Shown here: in pieces, positions 34,065-43,789 of the stretch
Layout: every line of letters starts with the position of its first letter
Position numbering within the stretch: position 1 is the first letter of the stretch
Source of the DNA: VAXT01 sp038040395
Lineage (GTDB): Bacteria; Actinomycetota; Thermoleophilia; Gaiellales; Gaiellaceae
NCBI GenBank assembly: GCA_038040395.1
Contig: JBBPIJ010000004.1
Coordinates: 134,042 to 198,041, forward strand
DNA length: 64,000 nt
Reading direction: 5' to 3'
Translations under genes and position numbers: made by a program
The notes under the pieces: model-generated
What the model saw: the letters and a program-made list of their open reading frames with translations, nothing else
What the model was told of the DNA's origin: nothing
Databases searched by the model: none

Positions 34065-34232
34065 CTAGTGCGGGCTGCGACCGCGGCGGTGGTATCTGAA
34101 GTACAGGTAGGTCTCGCCGAGAACGGGAGGCGCCGCAAGGATCAGGCCGATGATCAGCATCGCCGTGATGACCTTCTTGCCCTCCGCGGCTGCGTCGGCC
34201 AGCACGAAGGCGGCTGCGAGCACGTGACCCAT
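34065..34232 (-). CDS. Small single-helix membrane protein (55 aa)
   Basis: A 55-codon frame from ATG 34232 to TAG 34065. The product is MGHVLAAAFVLADAAAEGKK, then a hydrophobic helix VITAMLIIGLILAAPPVLG, then a basic tail ETYLYFRYHRRGRSPH. One membrane helix with a positive C-terminal end is a believable small membrane protein, and the codon third positions are GC-rich like the neighbours. It ends 9 bases before the start of the secreted protein gene. No family is recognised. Confidence 0.6.
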   Translation of the reverse strand: MGHVLAAAFVLADAAAEGKKVITAMLIIGLILAAPPVLGETYLYFRYHRRGRSPH

Positions 34233-34243
34233 CGGCTGCGACT

Positions 34244-34738
34244 TTAACGAACTCGCTGGCGATGAGCAGCAAGCGCGCGATCGACGGGCTCCGACCCGGC
34301 CTCGGCCTGCGCCCGGGCGAGGAGCGTGTCGGGATCGTCGGTCTCCTTGAGGACGCCTTGTCCGAGCAGGGCAATGCTGGCGGCCCAGGCCGGACCGTCC
34401 TCGTCGGAGCCCTCGGCGCGGATCTGCGCGCAGAGCGAGATCAGCTCGCCCATGTCCGCAACGGCCTCCACCGATCCCGCCGAGGCCAGGCGCACGAGCC
34501 CCTGCGCGTACAGGTAGTCGCCGAGCAGGAGGATCGTGTCGTGGTCGCCGGGAGCGAACAGCCGCGGGCGGCCGTAGTGGACGAGGTACCCCTCGTAGAT
34601 CGTCTCCACCGCGAGCGCCAAGACCGGCTCGGCAAGGGTCGAGAACACGGGCTCGCGGTCGTGTGCGCCATGGGGCCGGAGCGCGTCCCGCCAGAGCGAT
34701 CCCTCGCGCTCGGCGTCGAGCGCGATCTCCTGCCAGAT
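34244..34738 (-). CDS. Helical hypothetical protein downstream of hemL, start unclear
   Basis: The frame codes for about 164 residues, IWQEIALDAEREGSLWRDAL at the N-terminus and ETIYEGYLVHYGRPRLFAPG then DTILLLGDYLYAQGLVRLA, an all-helical protein. The LLGDYLYAxGL segment recalls the first helices of polyprenyl synthases, but the Asp-rich motifs are missing, so it is not an active one. There is no ATG, GTG or TTG near the natural N-terminus; I draw the 5' limit at an ATC codon 1 base after the hemL stop. The first normal start is GTG 34648, which would lose 30 residues of good helix. It is probably translated with hemL. Confidence 0.6.
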   Translation of the reverse strand: MWQEIALDAEREGSLWRDALRPHGAHDREPVFSTLAEPVLALAVETIYEGYLVHYGRPRLFAPGDHDTILLLGDYLYAQGLVRLASAGSVEAVADMGELISLCAQIRAEGSDEDGPAWAASIALLGQGVLKETDDPDTLLARAQAEAGSEPVDRALAAHRQRVR

Positions 34739-34739
34739 G

Positions 34740-36053
<1,314 letters not shown>

Positions 36054-36098
36054 CGGACGGAGGGCCCTCCGGTCTCCCGAGCGGAGCGACGGGACAAT

Positions 36099-37091
36099 CT
36101 AATCCCCTGGAAAATGCGCAGCATTTTTCAGGGCTGAGGCTGCGAGCTCCTTGGCCCAGTAGCTGACGACAAAGTCCGCGCCCGCCCGTTTGATGGCCGT
36201 CAGGGACTCGGTAGCAGCCTGCCGCTCGTCGAGCCAGCCGCGCGCGGCGGCGGCCTTCACCATCGCGTACTCGCCGGAGACGTTGTAGGCGGCGACAGGC
36301 AGGTCGAAGCGCTCGCGGACGGCGCGGATGACGTCGAGGTTCGGGAGCGCCGGCTTGACGATCAGCGCGTCGGCGCCCTCGGCGACGTCGAGCTCGCACT
36401 CACGGAGCGCCTCGCGCACGTTCGCGGGATCCATCTGATACCCGCGGCGATCGCCGAACGACGGCGCCGATTCAGCGGCCTCGCGGAAGGGCCCGTAGAA
36501 GGCGGACGCGTACTTCGCCGCGTACGAGACGATCGCCGTCTCCGCAAAACCCGCATCGTCGAGCGCGGCACGGAGCGCGGCGACCCGCCCGTCCATCATG
36601 TCGCTCGGCGCGACGACGTCCGCCCCGGCCTCGACGTGACTGACCGCGGTCCGGCCGAGCAGCTCCAGCGTGGGATCGTTCGCGACCTCGCCGTTCTCGA
36701 TCACGCCGCAATGACCGTGCGAGGTGTACTCGCAGAGACAGACGTCGGTCATCAGCACGAGGTCCGGATAGCGCTCGCGCAGAGAGCGCAGCGCCCGCTG
36801 GACGATCCCGTCCGCGGCGTAGGCGCCTGAGCCCTCCTCGTCCTTCTCCTCCGGGATCCCGAAGAGGATCACGGCGGAGAGGCCGAGCCCGAGCAGCTCC
36901 TCGGCTTCCCGAGAGCACTCGTCAACCGAGAAGCGTCCGAGCGCGGGCAGCTCCTCGTTCGCCTGCGAACTCGGCCCGACGAACAGGGGATAGACGAAGT
37001 CGTCCAGGTCGAGCTTCGTCTCGCGCACGAGCGAGCGGAGCGCGCCGGTGCGGCGCAGCCTCCGGAGACGAGTGGCCGGGAACGTGCTCAC
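36099..37091 (-). CDS. hemB: Delta-aminolevulinic acid dehydratase (porphobilinogen synthase)
   Basis: The 330-residue protein has the zinc-type metal site C118, C120, C128 (DVCLCEYTSHGHCGV), and the two Schiff-base lysines K193 (YAAKYASAFYGPF) and K246 (IVKPALPNLDVI). It joins two aminolevulinates into porphobilinogen. It starts at GTG 37091 overlapping the stop of the PerM-like gene by 4 bases and is followed 45 bases on by hemL. The C-terminus is longer than usual: after YWAKELAAS the residues ALKNAAHFPGD are coded by a palindromic element that also supplies the approach to the stop codon. Confidence 0.95.
   Translation of the reverse strand: MSTFPATRLRRLRRTGALRSLVRETKLDLDDFVYPLFVGPSSQANEELPALGRFSVDECSREAEELLGLGLSAVILFGIPEEKDEEGSGAYAADGIVQRALRSLRERYPDLVLMTDVCLCEYTSHGHCGVIENGEVANDPTLELLGRTAVSHVEAGADVVAPSDMMDGRVAALRAALDDAGFAETAIVSYAAKYASAFYGPFREAAESAPSFGDRRGYQMDPANVREALRECELDVAEGADALIVKPALPNLDVIRAVRERFDLPVAAYNVSGEYAMVKAAAARGWLDERQAATESLTAIKRAGADFVVSYWAKELAASALKNAAHFPGD
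36106..36132. repeat. 27-bp inverted repeat at the hemB stop
   Basis: CCTGGAAAATGC (36106-36117), loop GCA, GCATTTTTCAGG (36121-36132): 12-base arms with one mismatch. It codes the last residues of HemB and ends 5 bases before the stop. The AT-rich stem is unlike the surrounding DNA, which suggests an inserted palindromic element. No T run follows on the minus strand. Confidence 0.8.
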
Positions 37092-38311
37092 GGGGCCACC
37101 CTAGCCTTGGGCGGCTCTTCCGGCGGCACGGGCTGGATGGGGCGCGTGTCTTCGATGTCCACCTCGACAGGCACCACTCCGTCTTTCCAGTCCTCGAGCT
37201 CGACGCGCTCGCTGAAGAACTCGTACATCGCCCGCATCACCGCGAGCAGCGGCAGGGCCACGAAGACCCCAGGAAGCCCGTAGAGCTCCCCGCCCGCGAG
37301 CAGGCCGAAGATGACGAGCAGCGGGTGCAGCCGCAGGGCACTCCCCATCACCTTCGGGACGACGATGTGCCCCTCGATCTGGTGGATGCCGAGGAAGAGG
37401 AGGAAGACCCAGAGGCCGGAGAGCGGGTCGACGACGAGCGCGTACGCGATCGGAACGATTCCGCCGAGCCAGGGGCCGAGGTAGGGAATGAGCTCGGTGA
37501 CGCCCACCCAAGCGCCGAAGAGGACGGCGTATCGATCGGCGCCCGGGGCCCAGCCGAGCGTGCCCAGCAGCCAGAGCCCGACCCCCGCGCTCGAGCCGAT
37601 GATCGCCGACAGGAGGAGCTGGCCGCGCACATAGCCCGCGACGGCGTGCTCCATCCGGATCAGGAGACCGAACTGCCCGGGCCTCGGCGGGAAGCGGCGG
37701 TCGACCGCCTCCTTGAGGCGGCGCATGTCGAGGAGCATGTAGATCGAGACGACGAGGATCAGGACGAGGCTGAAGACGAGCGTGAAGATCGAGAGCGCCG
37801 CGCCACGGGCGAAGTCGATCGCCTTCGAGGTGTACTTCTCGACGTCCTTGCCCTTGACGTTCGAGGCGAAGTCCTGGCCCTGCTTGCGGATGTCGACCCG
37901 CTCGAGGTGGTGCGTGTCGAGCCAGCCCTGGAAGCGGTCGACGTCGTGCTCGAACCCGGTCTGTGAGCTCTGTCCGCCCTCGTTCGTAAGGTAGGAGTCG
38001 ATCCGAGTAGCCGCCGACTGCGACTGATTGCTGACGATCACGCCGATGGCGATGGCGACAACGACCAGCGCAGCGGCAAAGCTGAGGTAGACGAACGCAA
38101 TCGAGAAGCCGCGCGGAATCCGGAGTCGTTCCAGGGCGCGCACCAGCGGGTCGAGCAGCAGCGCGATGAGTCCAGCGACGACGAAGAGGAAGACCGCGTG
38201 AAAGACCTTGCCCGCGAGCAGGATCGTGATCAGCGCGAGCACGGGAAGGCCGACCAGCTGGATCCAGCGCGGGATCTGAATCGTCGACGTCCCGCCGGAC
38301 ATGGAGGCCAT
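37088..38311 (-). CDS. AI-2E/PerM family membrane transporter
   Basis: The 407-residue protein has about eight membrane helices and the family marks: LLDPLVRALERLRIPRGFSIAFVYL near 50-75, a soluble insertion of about 75 residues rich in charged helix, then LGWAPGADRYAVLFGAWVGVTELIPYLGPWLGGIVP near 265-300 and HQIEGHIVVPKVMGSALRLHPLLVIFGLLAGGELYG near 320-355. Members export AI-2 (TqsA), act as permeases of unknown substrate or move Na+/H+ in some bacteria. The start is ATG 38311 (or 38302). The stop overlaps the hemB GTG, so it is transcribed with hemB and hemL; a link with porphyrin export is only a guess. Confidence 0.88.
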   Translation of the reverse strand: MASMSGGTSTIQIPRWIQLVGLPVLALITILLAGKVFHAVFLFVVAGLIALLLDPLVRALERLRIPRGFSIAFVYLSFAAALVVVAIAIGVIVSNQSQSAATRIDSYLTNEGGQSSQTGFEHDVDRFQGWLDTHHLERVDIRKQGQDFASNVKGKDVEKYTSKAIDFARGAALSIFTLVFSLVLILVVSIYMLLDMRRLKEAVDRRFPPRPGQFGLLIRMEHAVAGYVRGQLLLSAIIGSSAGVGLWLLGTLGWAPGADRYAVLFGAWVGVTELIPYLGPWLGGIVPIAYALVVDPLSGLWVFLLFLGIHQIEGHIVVPKVMGSALRLHPLLVIFGLLAGGELYGLPGVFVALPLLAVMRAMYEFFSERVELEDWKDGVVPVEVDIEDTRPIQPVPPEEPPKARVAP

Positions 38312-38500
38312 CGTACCGCTCAGGTGGTGTCGCTCAGGCCACCCGCCTGGGACTGGTCCGCCTTCGAGGACGGCGCGCTCGCCCTCGACCCGTACGACCT
38401 CTGGGAGGAAACGGCGCCCTCTCCACGTCTTGCCCTCCTGCGCAGCCGCGCGGGCGGTGCAGTTCTGCAAGACACGGACGCATCGGTTACGGTGCCGAGC
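38312..38500. other. Divergent gap between PerM-type gene and M23-like gene
   Basis: This 189-base gap should hold promoters for both genes. An open plus-strand frame runs through it but without a good start, so I do not call a gene. No convincing -35/-10 pair was found. Confidence 0.35.
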
Positions 38501-39280
38501 ATGCCCTCGCCCCGCGCTTACGGGCAGGCGCGCCGCATGTCCAAGGCACAAGCCGCCGCGAGACGAAGAGCCCGGCGAATTGCCGGTCTGATAGCTGTTT
38601 CGATTGCTGTCGTCGTCACGTTTCTGCTCACAGCCTTCGGCTCCGGCTCGCCTGCGACCACTCAGGTCCGGCCGACGCCCGGCAGCGGACTGCTGCCGGC
38701 GGGCCAGCCGCGCCCGCAGGTTGTCGCGCTGCACAGCTCTCTTCGGCTGCAGCTGCCGATCGACCAGACTCGTGTGACGGCGATCGGCTATCACGCAGTC
38801 GGCGGCGATGCGCTCGCCCTCGACCCGGTCGGCCGCCAGGCCAACGAGGGCCTCTTCTCGCGCGTCGCGCGAAAGCTCTTCGGCGGGGGCGCGGGCGGCC
38901 TGACCTACTACCTGCTCGGTGGCGACGAGGGGCCGAGCACGGCGGCGCTCGACGTGGGAGCCGCCCCGGGCACGGATGTCTACTCGCCCGTGGACGGGAC
39001 GATCGTCGGGATCACGCCCCTCATGCTGCGGGGCAAGGTGTTCGGAGCCCGCATCGACGTCCAGCCGACGAACGAGCCGGCGCTCATCGTTCGGCTGACA
39101 CATCTTCGACCCGACCCGGCCCTGACGGTCGGCTCGTCGGTCGCAGCTTCGATCTCGAAGATCGGCACGATCATCGACTTCTCGCAGGTCGAGCGCCAGG
39201 CGCTCGCGCGGTACACGCAGGACGCGGGGAACCACGTCTCGATCGAGCTTCACCGCCCGGCCACCCTCGCAATACCCTGA
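38501..39280 (+). CDS. Membrane-anchored degenerate M23 (LytM) peptidase-like protein
   Basis: A 259-residue protein with a basic N-terminus (RRRARRIAG), one anchor helix (about 25-45) and an extracellular M23-like beta domain: STAALDVGAAPGTDVYSPVDGTIVGI near 160-180 and NHVSIELHRPA near the end. Active M23 enzymes have HxxxD and HxH zinc ligands. Here the first His is replaced (TxxxD) and the final motif keeps one His (ELH), so a functional zinc site is unlikely. It may act as a scaffold or activator, as EnvC and NlpD do. ATG 38501 is the start, ATG 38537 an alternative. The stop lies inside the CTG start of the next gene. Confidence 0.75.
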   Translation: MPSPRAYGQARRMSKAQAAARRRARRIAGLIAVSIAVVVTFLLTAFGSGSPATTQVRPTPGSGLLPAGQPRPQVVALHSSLRLQLPIDQTRVTAIGYHAVGGDALALDPVGRQANEGLFSRVARKLFGGGAGGLTYYLLGGDEGPSTAALDVGAAPGTDVYSPVDGTIVGITPLMLRGKVFGARIDVQPTNEPALIVRLTHLRPDPALTVGSSVAASISKIGTIIDFSQVERQALARYTQDAGNHVSIELHRPATLAIP

Positions 39281-40056
39281 GACTTCTCTTCGTCGCCGAC
39301 GTGAACGGCCGTCCGGGTCTCCGCGCGGTCGAGGAGCGGCTGCCTGGGCTCCGTGAGGCGCTCGACCTCGACTTCGTCGTTGCCAACGGCGAGAACGTCG
39401 CCGACGGCGTCGGGATCACGCCGAAGCTCGCCGACAAGCTGCTCGCTGCCGGCGTCGATGTGCTCACGCTCGGCAACCACACGTGGCGGCGGCGCGAGAT
39501 CGTTCCCTACCTCTCGGGCACCGAGCGACTGATCCGGCCGGCGAATCTCTCCGTCCAGGCGCCTGGACGCGGCATGACGGTCGCCCCGGCCCGGGACGGC
39601 ACGCGGGTCGCGGTGATCAACCTGCTCGGCGATCTCTTCATGCAGCCCGCCGTCGCCCCGTTCGAGGTGATCGACGAGCTCGTCGAGGAGGCGCGACGCG
39701 AGACGTCGGTTGTGCTCGTCGACTTCCACGGCGAGGCGACGAGCGAAAAGGTGGCGATGGCCCACTATCTCGACGGCCGCGTCACCGCGGTCTTCGGGAC
39801 GCATACGCACGTCCAGACAAGCGACGCCCGGGTGCAGCCTGGCGGGACGGCGGCGATCACGGACGCGGGCATGACAGGCCCGCACGACTCTGTGATCGGC
39901 GTCAAGGCCGAGCAGGCGATCCAGCGGATGCGGACCGGGATGCCGGTCCGGTTCGAGACCGCCGAGGGCGGCGTCCGCCTCGAGGGCGCGCTCGTGGAAT
40001 GCGACGGCTCAGGCCGCGCGACGAGCTGCGAGGCCGTTCGCGTCCCGGTGCCTTAG
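39277..40056 (+). CDS. YmdB/TIGR00282-type metallophosphoesterase starting at CTG
   Basis: The protein reads (M)RLLFVADVNGRPGLRAVEE, then ANGENVADGVG, LTLGNHTWRR, VVLVDFHGEATSEK and FGTHTHVQTSDARV, the full set of two-metal ligands of this cyclic-nucleotide phosphodiesterase family (YmdB, DR1281). The first metal ligand is Asp8 of LLFVADVNG; the only normal start, GTG 39301, comes just after it and would remove it. No ATG, GTG or TTG lies upstream in frame, so CTG 39277, overlapping the M23-like stop as CTGA, is the likely start (259 codons). Its 3' end overlaps the convergent glycosyltransferase by 48 bases. Confidence 0.88.
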   Translation: MRLLFVADVNGRPGLRAVEERLPGLREALDLDFVVANGENVADGVGITPKLADKLLAAGVDVLTLGNHTWRRREIVPYLSGTERLIRPANLSVQAPGRGMTVAPARDGTRVAVINLLGDLFMQPAVAPFEVIDELVEEARRETSVVLVDFHGEATSEKVAMAHYLDGRVTAVFGTHTHVQTSDARVQPGGTAAITDAGMTGPHDSVIGVKAEQAIQRMRTGMPVRFETAEGGVRLEGALVECDGSGRATSCEAVRVPVP

Positions 40057-41271
40057 AGGAAGCAGCAGCACCAGCAGGAGCCCGACCAGGGCGAGGTCGC
40101 GGACGAGGACGAGCCACGACTGGAGGGCTCCGAAGTGCAGGGCGAGCTGCCAGTAGCGGTACGGGAACCAGAGTTGCGTCAGCACCAGCGCGCCGCCGAG
40201 CAGCGCCGACGCGGTGAGGCCCCGCCGGCCTCGCACGAGCGGGATCACCGGGATCAGCCAGATCAGGAACTGCGGCGAGAGGACCTTGCCGAGAGCGATG
40301 AAGGCGACGAGCGCGGCTCCGCTGGCCAGCAGGAGCCGGTCACGGCTGGCGGGACCTCGCGCGAACAGGGCCCAGACAGCGACGAGCGCGGCGATCTGGA
40401 GGACGGACTGCACCGCCGCGAGCACGTCGGGTGCCGAGCCGGCCAGGTTCTGCGAGCCATGGCTCGATTCCATCGTGATCGACACGCCGAACACGTGATG
40501 GGCGACGAGCAGGAGCCCCGCGCCGAGACTCTCGATCTGAAGCGGGCGGGAAGCCTGCCCCGAGAAGCTGTCCCAAAGACCGCCGGGCGCCAGCACGAGA
40601 AACGGTACGAAGGCGAGAGCCACCACCCCGGCCAGCGCTCCGGCGCAGATGACCGCCTCCCGTCTGCCTTCGTGCCGCCAGACGTAGGCGACCGCGATCG
40701 GGGCGAGCACGACCGGGTAGAGCTTCGCGGCGACCGCGGCACCCAGTGCCACGTGCCCGAGGCGCAGCCGCCCCGATACCAGCGCGGCAAGCGCCGCCGC
40801 AACGAGCGCCGTCGGCCAGAGATCGAACCGCGAGAGAACGACCGGCCCGAGCGCCAGCGGCGCCAACGACGCGAAACCGAGCGCGCCAATGAGCCGCTTC
40901 CTTCCAGCACCAAGCGCGACCAGCGCGATCGCAATGCAGACGATCATCGCCTCTCCGAAGAAGGCCATTAGCGCCTCGAAGCGCACGCGGAACGTCTCGG
41001 AGCCGGCATCGCCGAGCGCCGGCACGGCGAACACGGGTAACGCGCCCGGCGGATACTCGAGCGCGAAGTCGCGATAGGGCGCCTGGCCGTTGTCGATCGC
41101 CGCCCCGTAGCGCTCGTAGACAGGCGTGTCGATGATCGGGTGCGTCGTGAAGAAGCCGCGGTGCAGCACTCCCCACACCACGAGGAAGAGCACGACCGCC
41201 ACGAGCGTCGCCGCGACGGCGAACGCGCGGTCCTCAGCCGACCGGGACGAGCTCTCGAGCTTCGCTGTCAC
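40009..41271 (-). CDS. GT87/DUF2029-type membrane glycosyltransferase
   Basis: The 420-residue protein has about ten membrane helices and a GT-C layout: an early extracellular acidic loop with DTPVYERYGAAIDNGQAPYRDFALEYPPGALP at about 48-80 (the YxxxExPPG motif of the DUF2029 family), SRFDLWPTAL and the C-terminal LSPQFLIWLIPVIPLV. Such enzymes use polyprenyl-phosphate sugars to extend lipid-linked glycans outside the membrane (the mannosyltransferase PimE is one member). It starts at GTG 41271, 38 bases inside the previous gene, implying coupled translation. Confidence 0.85.
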   Translation of the reverse strand: MTAKLESSSRSAEDRAFAVAATLVAVVLFLVVWGVLHRGFFTTHPIIDTPVYERYGAAIDNGQAPYRDFALEYPPGALPVFAVPALGDAGSETFRVRFEALMAFFGEAMIVCIAIALVALGAGRKRLIGALGFASLAPLALGPVVLSRFDLWPTALVAAALAALVSGRLRLGHVALGAAVAAKLYPVVLAPIAVAYVWRHEGRREAVICAGALAGVVALAFVPFLVLAPGGLWDSFSGQASRPLQIESLGAGLLLVAHHVFGVSITMESSHGSQNLAGSAPDVLAAVQSVLQIAALVAVWALFARGPASRDRLLLASGAALVAFIALGKVLSPQFLIWLIPVIPLVRGRRGLTASALLGGALVLTQLWFPYRYWQLALHFGALQSWLVLVRDLALVGLLLVLLLPLRHRDANGLAARRAA

Positions 41272-43009
41272 TGGGAGGAGGCGCCTGCCGCCGCCGGCGC
41301 GGGGCCAGGACGACGAAGGCGACGAAGGGGAAGAACCACGGGATGTAGAGGTAGAACCAATGAGTCAGCGCAAGCTCGAATCCGATCAAAATCGCCGCGG
41401 TGAGCGCTGCCAGCTGGAGCGCCGTCTTGCGACGAGGCACGAAGTAGCAGGCGACAGCGCCGACCGCGAGCAGGCCAACCACCACCTGCTGGACGACGCC
41501 GAGATCCGGGATCCCCGCCGCGTGGTACTGGCCCCAGCCCCAGATCGAGAAGGGCGAGTCGCGGCCCACCTGCCAACCGAACGTCCGGTCCCAGAAGACG
41601 CGAACCGCGTGCACCGGGTTGGGCTCGAGCAGCACGATCGAGAATGCGGCGAGCGTCGCAGCTACAAAACCGCCTGCAAAGAGGGTCTTTCCGGAGAAGC
41701 GTCGCGCCTCCGGATAGCTCGCCCACAACGGGACGAGTAGGAGCGCCGCGAACTTCGTCCAGCCGGCGAGCGCGAGCATGGCGCCGCGCGCGAAGGGCGA
41801 GGTGACGAACCAGAAGCCGAAGATGAGCAGCACGGGCATGATCGCGTCGTTCGTGTTCGAGCTGGACACGTACTGCGTGAACGGATACGCGGCCCAGGCG
41901 AACGGGAGCGTGACGGCGAGCCGAGCGCCCCCGAACCGCCGGCCGACCAGCATCAACCCGAGCAGCGCGAGCAAGTCGAACGCGATCGACGTCGCGTGCG
42001 CGGCCGGCAGCTTGTCCCAGCGACCGCTCCATCCAAGCGCCAGGTAAGCCGGCACATACGCCTCGTACGCAACCGGCCCGTACGTGTCGCCCCGCTCGTT
42101 CGCCGATTCGCAACGCCCGTTCGTCTGCACTCGCTCGCGGATCTCCCCGTCGGCGCTCTCCGGCCCGCAAGCCTTCAGATTCCCCTCGGCGGGCATGTGG
42201 CCGTACGGCGACTCTCCATGGGCGATCCGGTGCGCGCCGATGACGCCGGCGTAGCCGACGTCGATCACGTTCGAGTTCTGCACGTTGAGCCCCGCGCGAA
42301 AGCCGGTGAGAAAGACCGTCACAGCCGCAAGCAGCCACAGAGGCCAGACAGCCCTCGACGAGCCGGGCCCGCCTCGCCAGGCCCCCCACGCCATACGCGC
42401 CAGCAAGTAAAGAAGCGGTGGGTAGGCGAGCGGGACGCTCGTGAAGATCTCGCCCTGGTTGAAGAACCAGAGCGAGACCGAGAAGGACAGCAGGACGAGG
42501 AGGTCGAGGTTCCGCATGCTGAGCGGACGCCGGAGATCCGCGAGACCAAGCAGGAAGGCGATGCAGAACATGAGCCAGATCGCGACGCGGTTGATCTCCT
42601 TGCCGCCGAATGCGCCGCTATAGCCACGGGCCATCTTCCACGCGACCTGCGGGCCGGTCCACGCTTCGGTCACCGCGCGCGTGTCGTCGTCGACGCGGCC
42701 CAGTGCGATCTCCCCGGCAGAGCCCCACCAGACGCCAATCTTCCAGTCGCCGCGCTCCACATCGAAGGTCGCCTCGGTCACGCGGTCTTTCCTGGGGTAG
42801 CGGTCGAGCCAGTCGGCGACCTTGTCGTTGCGGAGGAAGATCGCGGTCGCGCGGCCCTTCGTCAGCTGCGCGCGGTCGACGACCGGGGCGAAGGGCGCCT
42901 GAACGAGTCGCCCTTTCGAGTCGTAGACGGGCCTGGTCGCGGTCGTGGACGCGTGCGCCGCAGGCGCGAGCACGGCCATGGCGAGCAGGGCGAGAGCGAC
43001 GCGCCTCAC
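41234..43009 (-). CDS. Membrane glycosyltransferase with secreted N-terminal PepSY-like domain
   Basis: The 591-residue protein has a Sec signal (MRRVALALLAMAVLAPAAHA), an extracytoplasmic region of about 120 residues (WLDRYPRKDRVTEATFDVERG...VTEAWTGPQVAWKMARG) that resembles a PepSY fold, and then ten or more helices of GT87-like type. YGHMPAEGNL and GDTYGPVAYEAYVPAYLALGW near 270-320 form the expected acidic loop. It is likely a polyprenol-sugar-dependent transferase. The start GTG 43009 is 10 bases after the gtrA-like stop. The fusion of a PepSY-like sensor part to a glycosyltransferase is unusual. Confidence 0.78.
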   Translation of the reverse strand: MRRVALALLAMAVLAPAAHASTTATRPVYDSKGRLVQAPFAPVVDRAQLTKGRATAIFLRNDKVADWLDRYPRKDRVTEATFDVERGDWKIGVWWGSAGEIALGRVDDDTRAVTEAWTGPQVAWKMARGYSGAFGGKEINRVAIWLMFCIAFLLGLADLRRPLSMRNLDLLVLLSFSVSLWFFNQGEIFTSVPLAYPPLLYLLARMAWGAWRGGPGSSRAVWPLWLLAAVTVFLTGFRAGLNVQNSNVIDVGYAGVIGAHRIAHGESPYGHMPAEGNLKACGPESADGEIRERVQTNGRCESANERGDTYGPVAYEAYVPAYLALGWSGRWDKLPAAHATSIAFDLLALLGLMLVGRRFGGARLAVTLPFAWAAYPFTQYVSSSNTNDAIMPVLLIFGFWFVTSPFARGAMLALAGWTKFAALLLVPLWASYPEARRFSGKTLFAGGFVAATLAAFSIVLLEPNPVHAVRVFWDRTFGWQVGRDSPFSIWGWGQYHAAGIPDLGVVQQVVVGLLAVGAVACYFVPRRKTALQLAALTAAILIGFELALTHWFYLYIPWFFPFVAFVVLAPRRRRQAPPPSDSEARELVPVG

Positions 43010-43019
43010 GCAGAGGGCC

Positions 43020-43460
43020 TCAGCGGCGCCTGAACGACCAGAGCTTGTTGCCCACGAAGTTGATGGGCGTGACGAGCACGACCGCGATCGCCTGCGCCAC
43101 GACCTTTCCGGCGCCCGCAGCGACGAACGCGGTCAGGAGCAACTCGTTCGCGGCGAGCGCCAGCAGCGCCACGACGAAGAAGCGGAGCCCCTGGTATCCG
43201 ACATGTCCGCGCTGGCCGCGGAACGTCCAGAGCCGGTTCCAGAGGTAGTTGTTTGTCACGGCGACGAGGAACGAGCAGGCAGCCGCGAGGTTGAAGTGCA
43301 TCCCGGCGTGGACGAGCGTCGTGTAGACCGCGAGGTTGACGCCGTACCCGACCGCGCCAACGGTGCAGAACTTCGCCAGCTGGACCCAGTTGTGAGACCG
43401 GCGCAGCGCACTCGATGCGCGGGCCCTCGCTGCTGCCATCGTCGAGGCTTCGTTACTCAT
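43020..43460 (-). CDS. GtrA-like polyprenol-phosphate-sugar flippase
   Basis: A 146-residue protein with four helices and the GtrA pattern: QLAKFCTVGAVGYGVNLAVYTTLV at about 28-52, NYLWNRLWTF near 72 and TPINFVGNKLWSF at the C-terminus. GtrA proteins help move undecaprenyl-phosphate sugars outward for GT-C enzymes. The two membrane glycosyltransferases that follow would use the flipped donor, a module parallel to GtrA/GtrB/GtrC; the GtrB-like enzyme is 34 kb away. Confidence 0.9.
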   Translation of the reverse strand: MSNEASTMAAARARASSALRRSHNWVQLAKFCTVGAVGYGVNLAVYTTLVHAGMHFNLAAACSFLVAVTNNYLWNRLWTFRGQRGHVGYQGLRFFVVALLALAANELLLTAFVAAGAGKVVAQAIAVVLVTPINFVGNKLWSFRRR

Positions 43461-43483
43461 CGACGGCCGAGCGTACCAGCGGG

Positions 43484-43747
43484 CTAGCGAGGCGAACGCA
43501 GTGCTCGACCGCGGGCACGATAGAAGTCGAGCTGGTCGCTCCCGAGCAGCATCAGCGGCGAGTCGATCTCGATGTCGTCCTCCCCGACCCTGGCGGTCGC
43601 GAGCGGGAGGAAACGGCGCTCGCCGTCACCGCAACGCACATCCAGGCCGATCGGCTGGGATGCCTCGTCGAGGATCACGTCGACGACGCGGCCGAGCTCG
43701 ATGCCGCGCGTGACGACTCTTCGGTTGAGCAGAAAGACCCCTTCCAT
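43484..43747 (-). CDS. PRC-barrel domain protein
   Basis: An 87-residue protein, MEGVFLLNRRVVTRGIELGR followed by VVDVILDEASQPIGLDVRCG, that forms the six-strand PRC-barrel pattern (short strands, ExLGxVxDVxxDxxxxxxxG). PRC barrels occur in RimM and in photosynthetic reaction centre H subunit, and alone as RNA- or protein-binding modules. ATG 43747 has a GGAG site 8 bases upstream; ATG 43759 and GTG 43768 are alternatives. It is 22 bases before the acylphosphatase stop side, same strand. Confidence 0.75.
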   Translation of the reverse strand: MEGVFLLNRRVVTRGIELGRVVDVILDEASQPIGLDVRCGDGERRFLPLATARVGEDDIEIDSPLMLLGSDQLDFYRARGRALRSPR

Positions 43748-43789
43748 CCGCCGCTCCATTCTGCCCACGGCGGCGGCGGCGGAAACGCC

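Noticed and set aside
34244..34738. Active polyprenyl diphosphate synthase
   Set aside because: A GDYLYA-type helix is present but the Asp-rich catalytic motifs are not.
38312..38500. N-terminal extension of the M23-like protein or a separate small gene
   Set aside because: The frame is open but the extension would put the membrane anchor far from the N-terminus and has no ribosome binding site.
37088..39253. 721-residue reading of the PerM-type gene
   Set aside because: The additional 300 residues upstream of 38311 overlap the M23-like gene and look like non-coding translation.
39301..40056. GTG 39301 as start of the YmdB-type gene
   Set aside because: It falls right after the metal-binding Asp of the first strand and would make an inactive protein.
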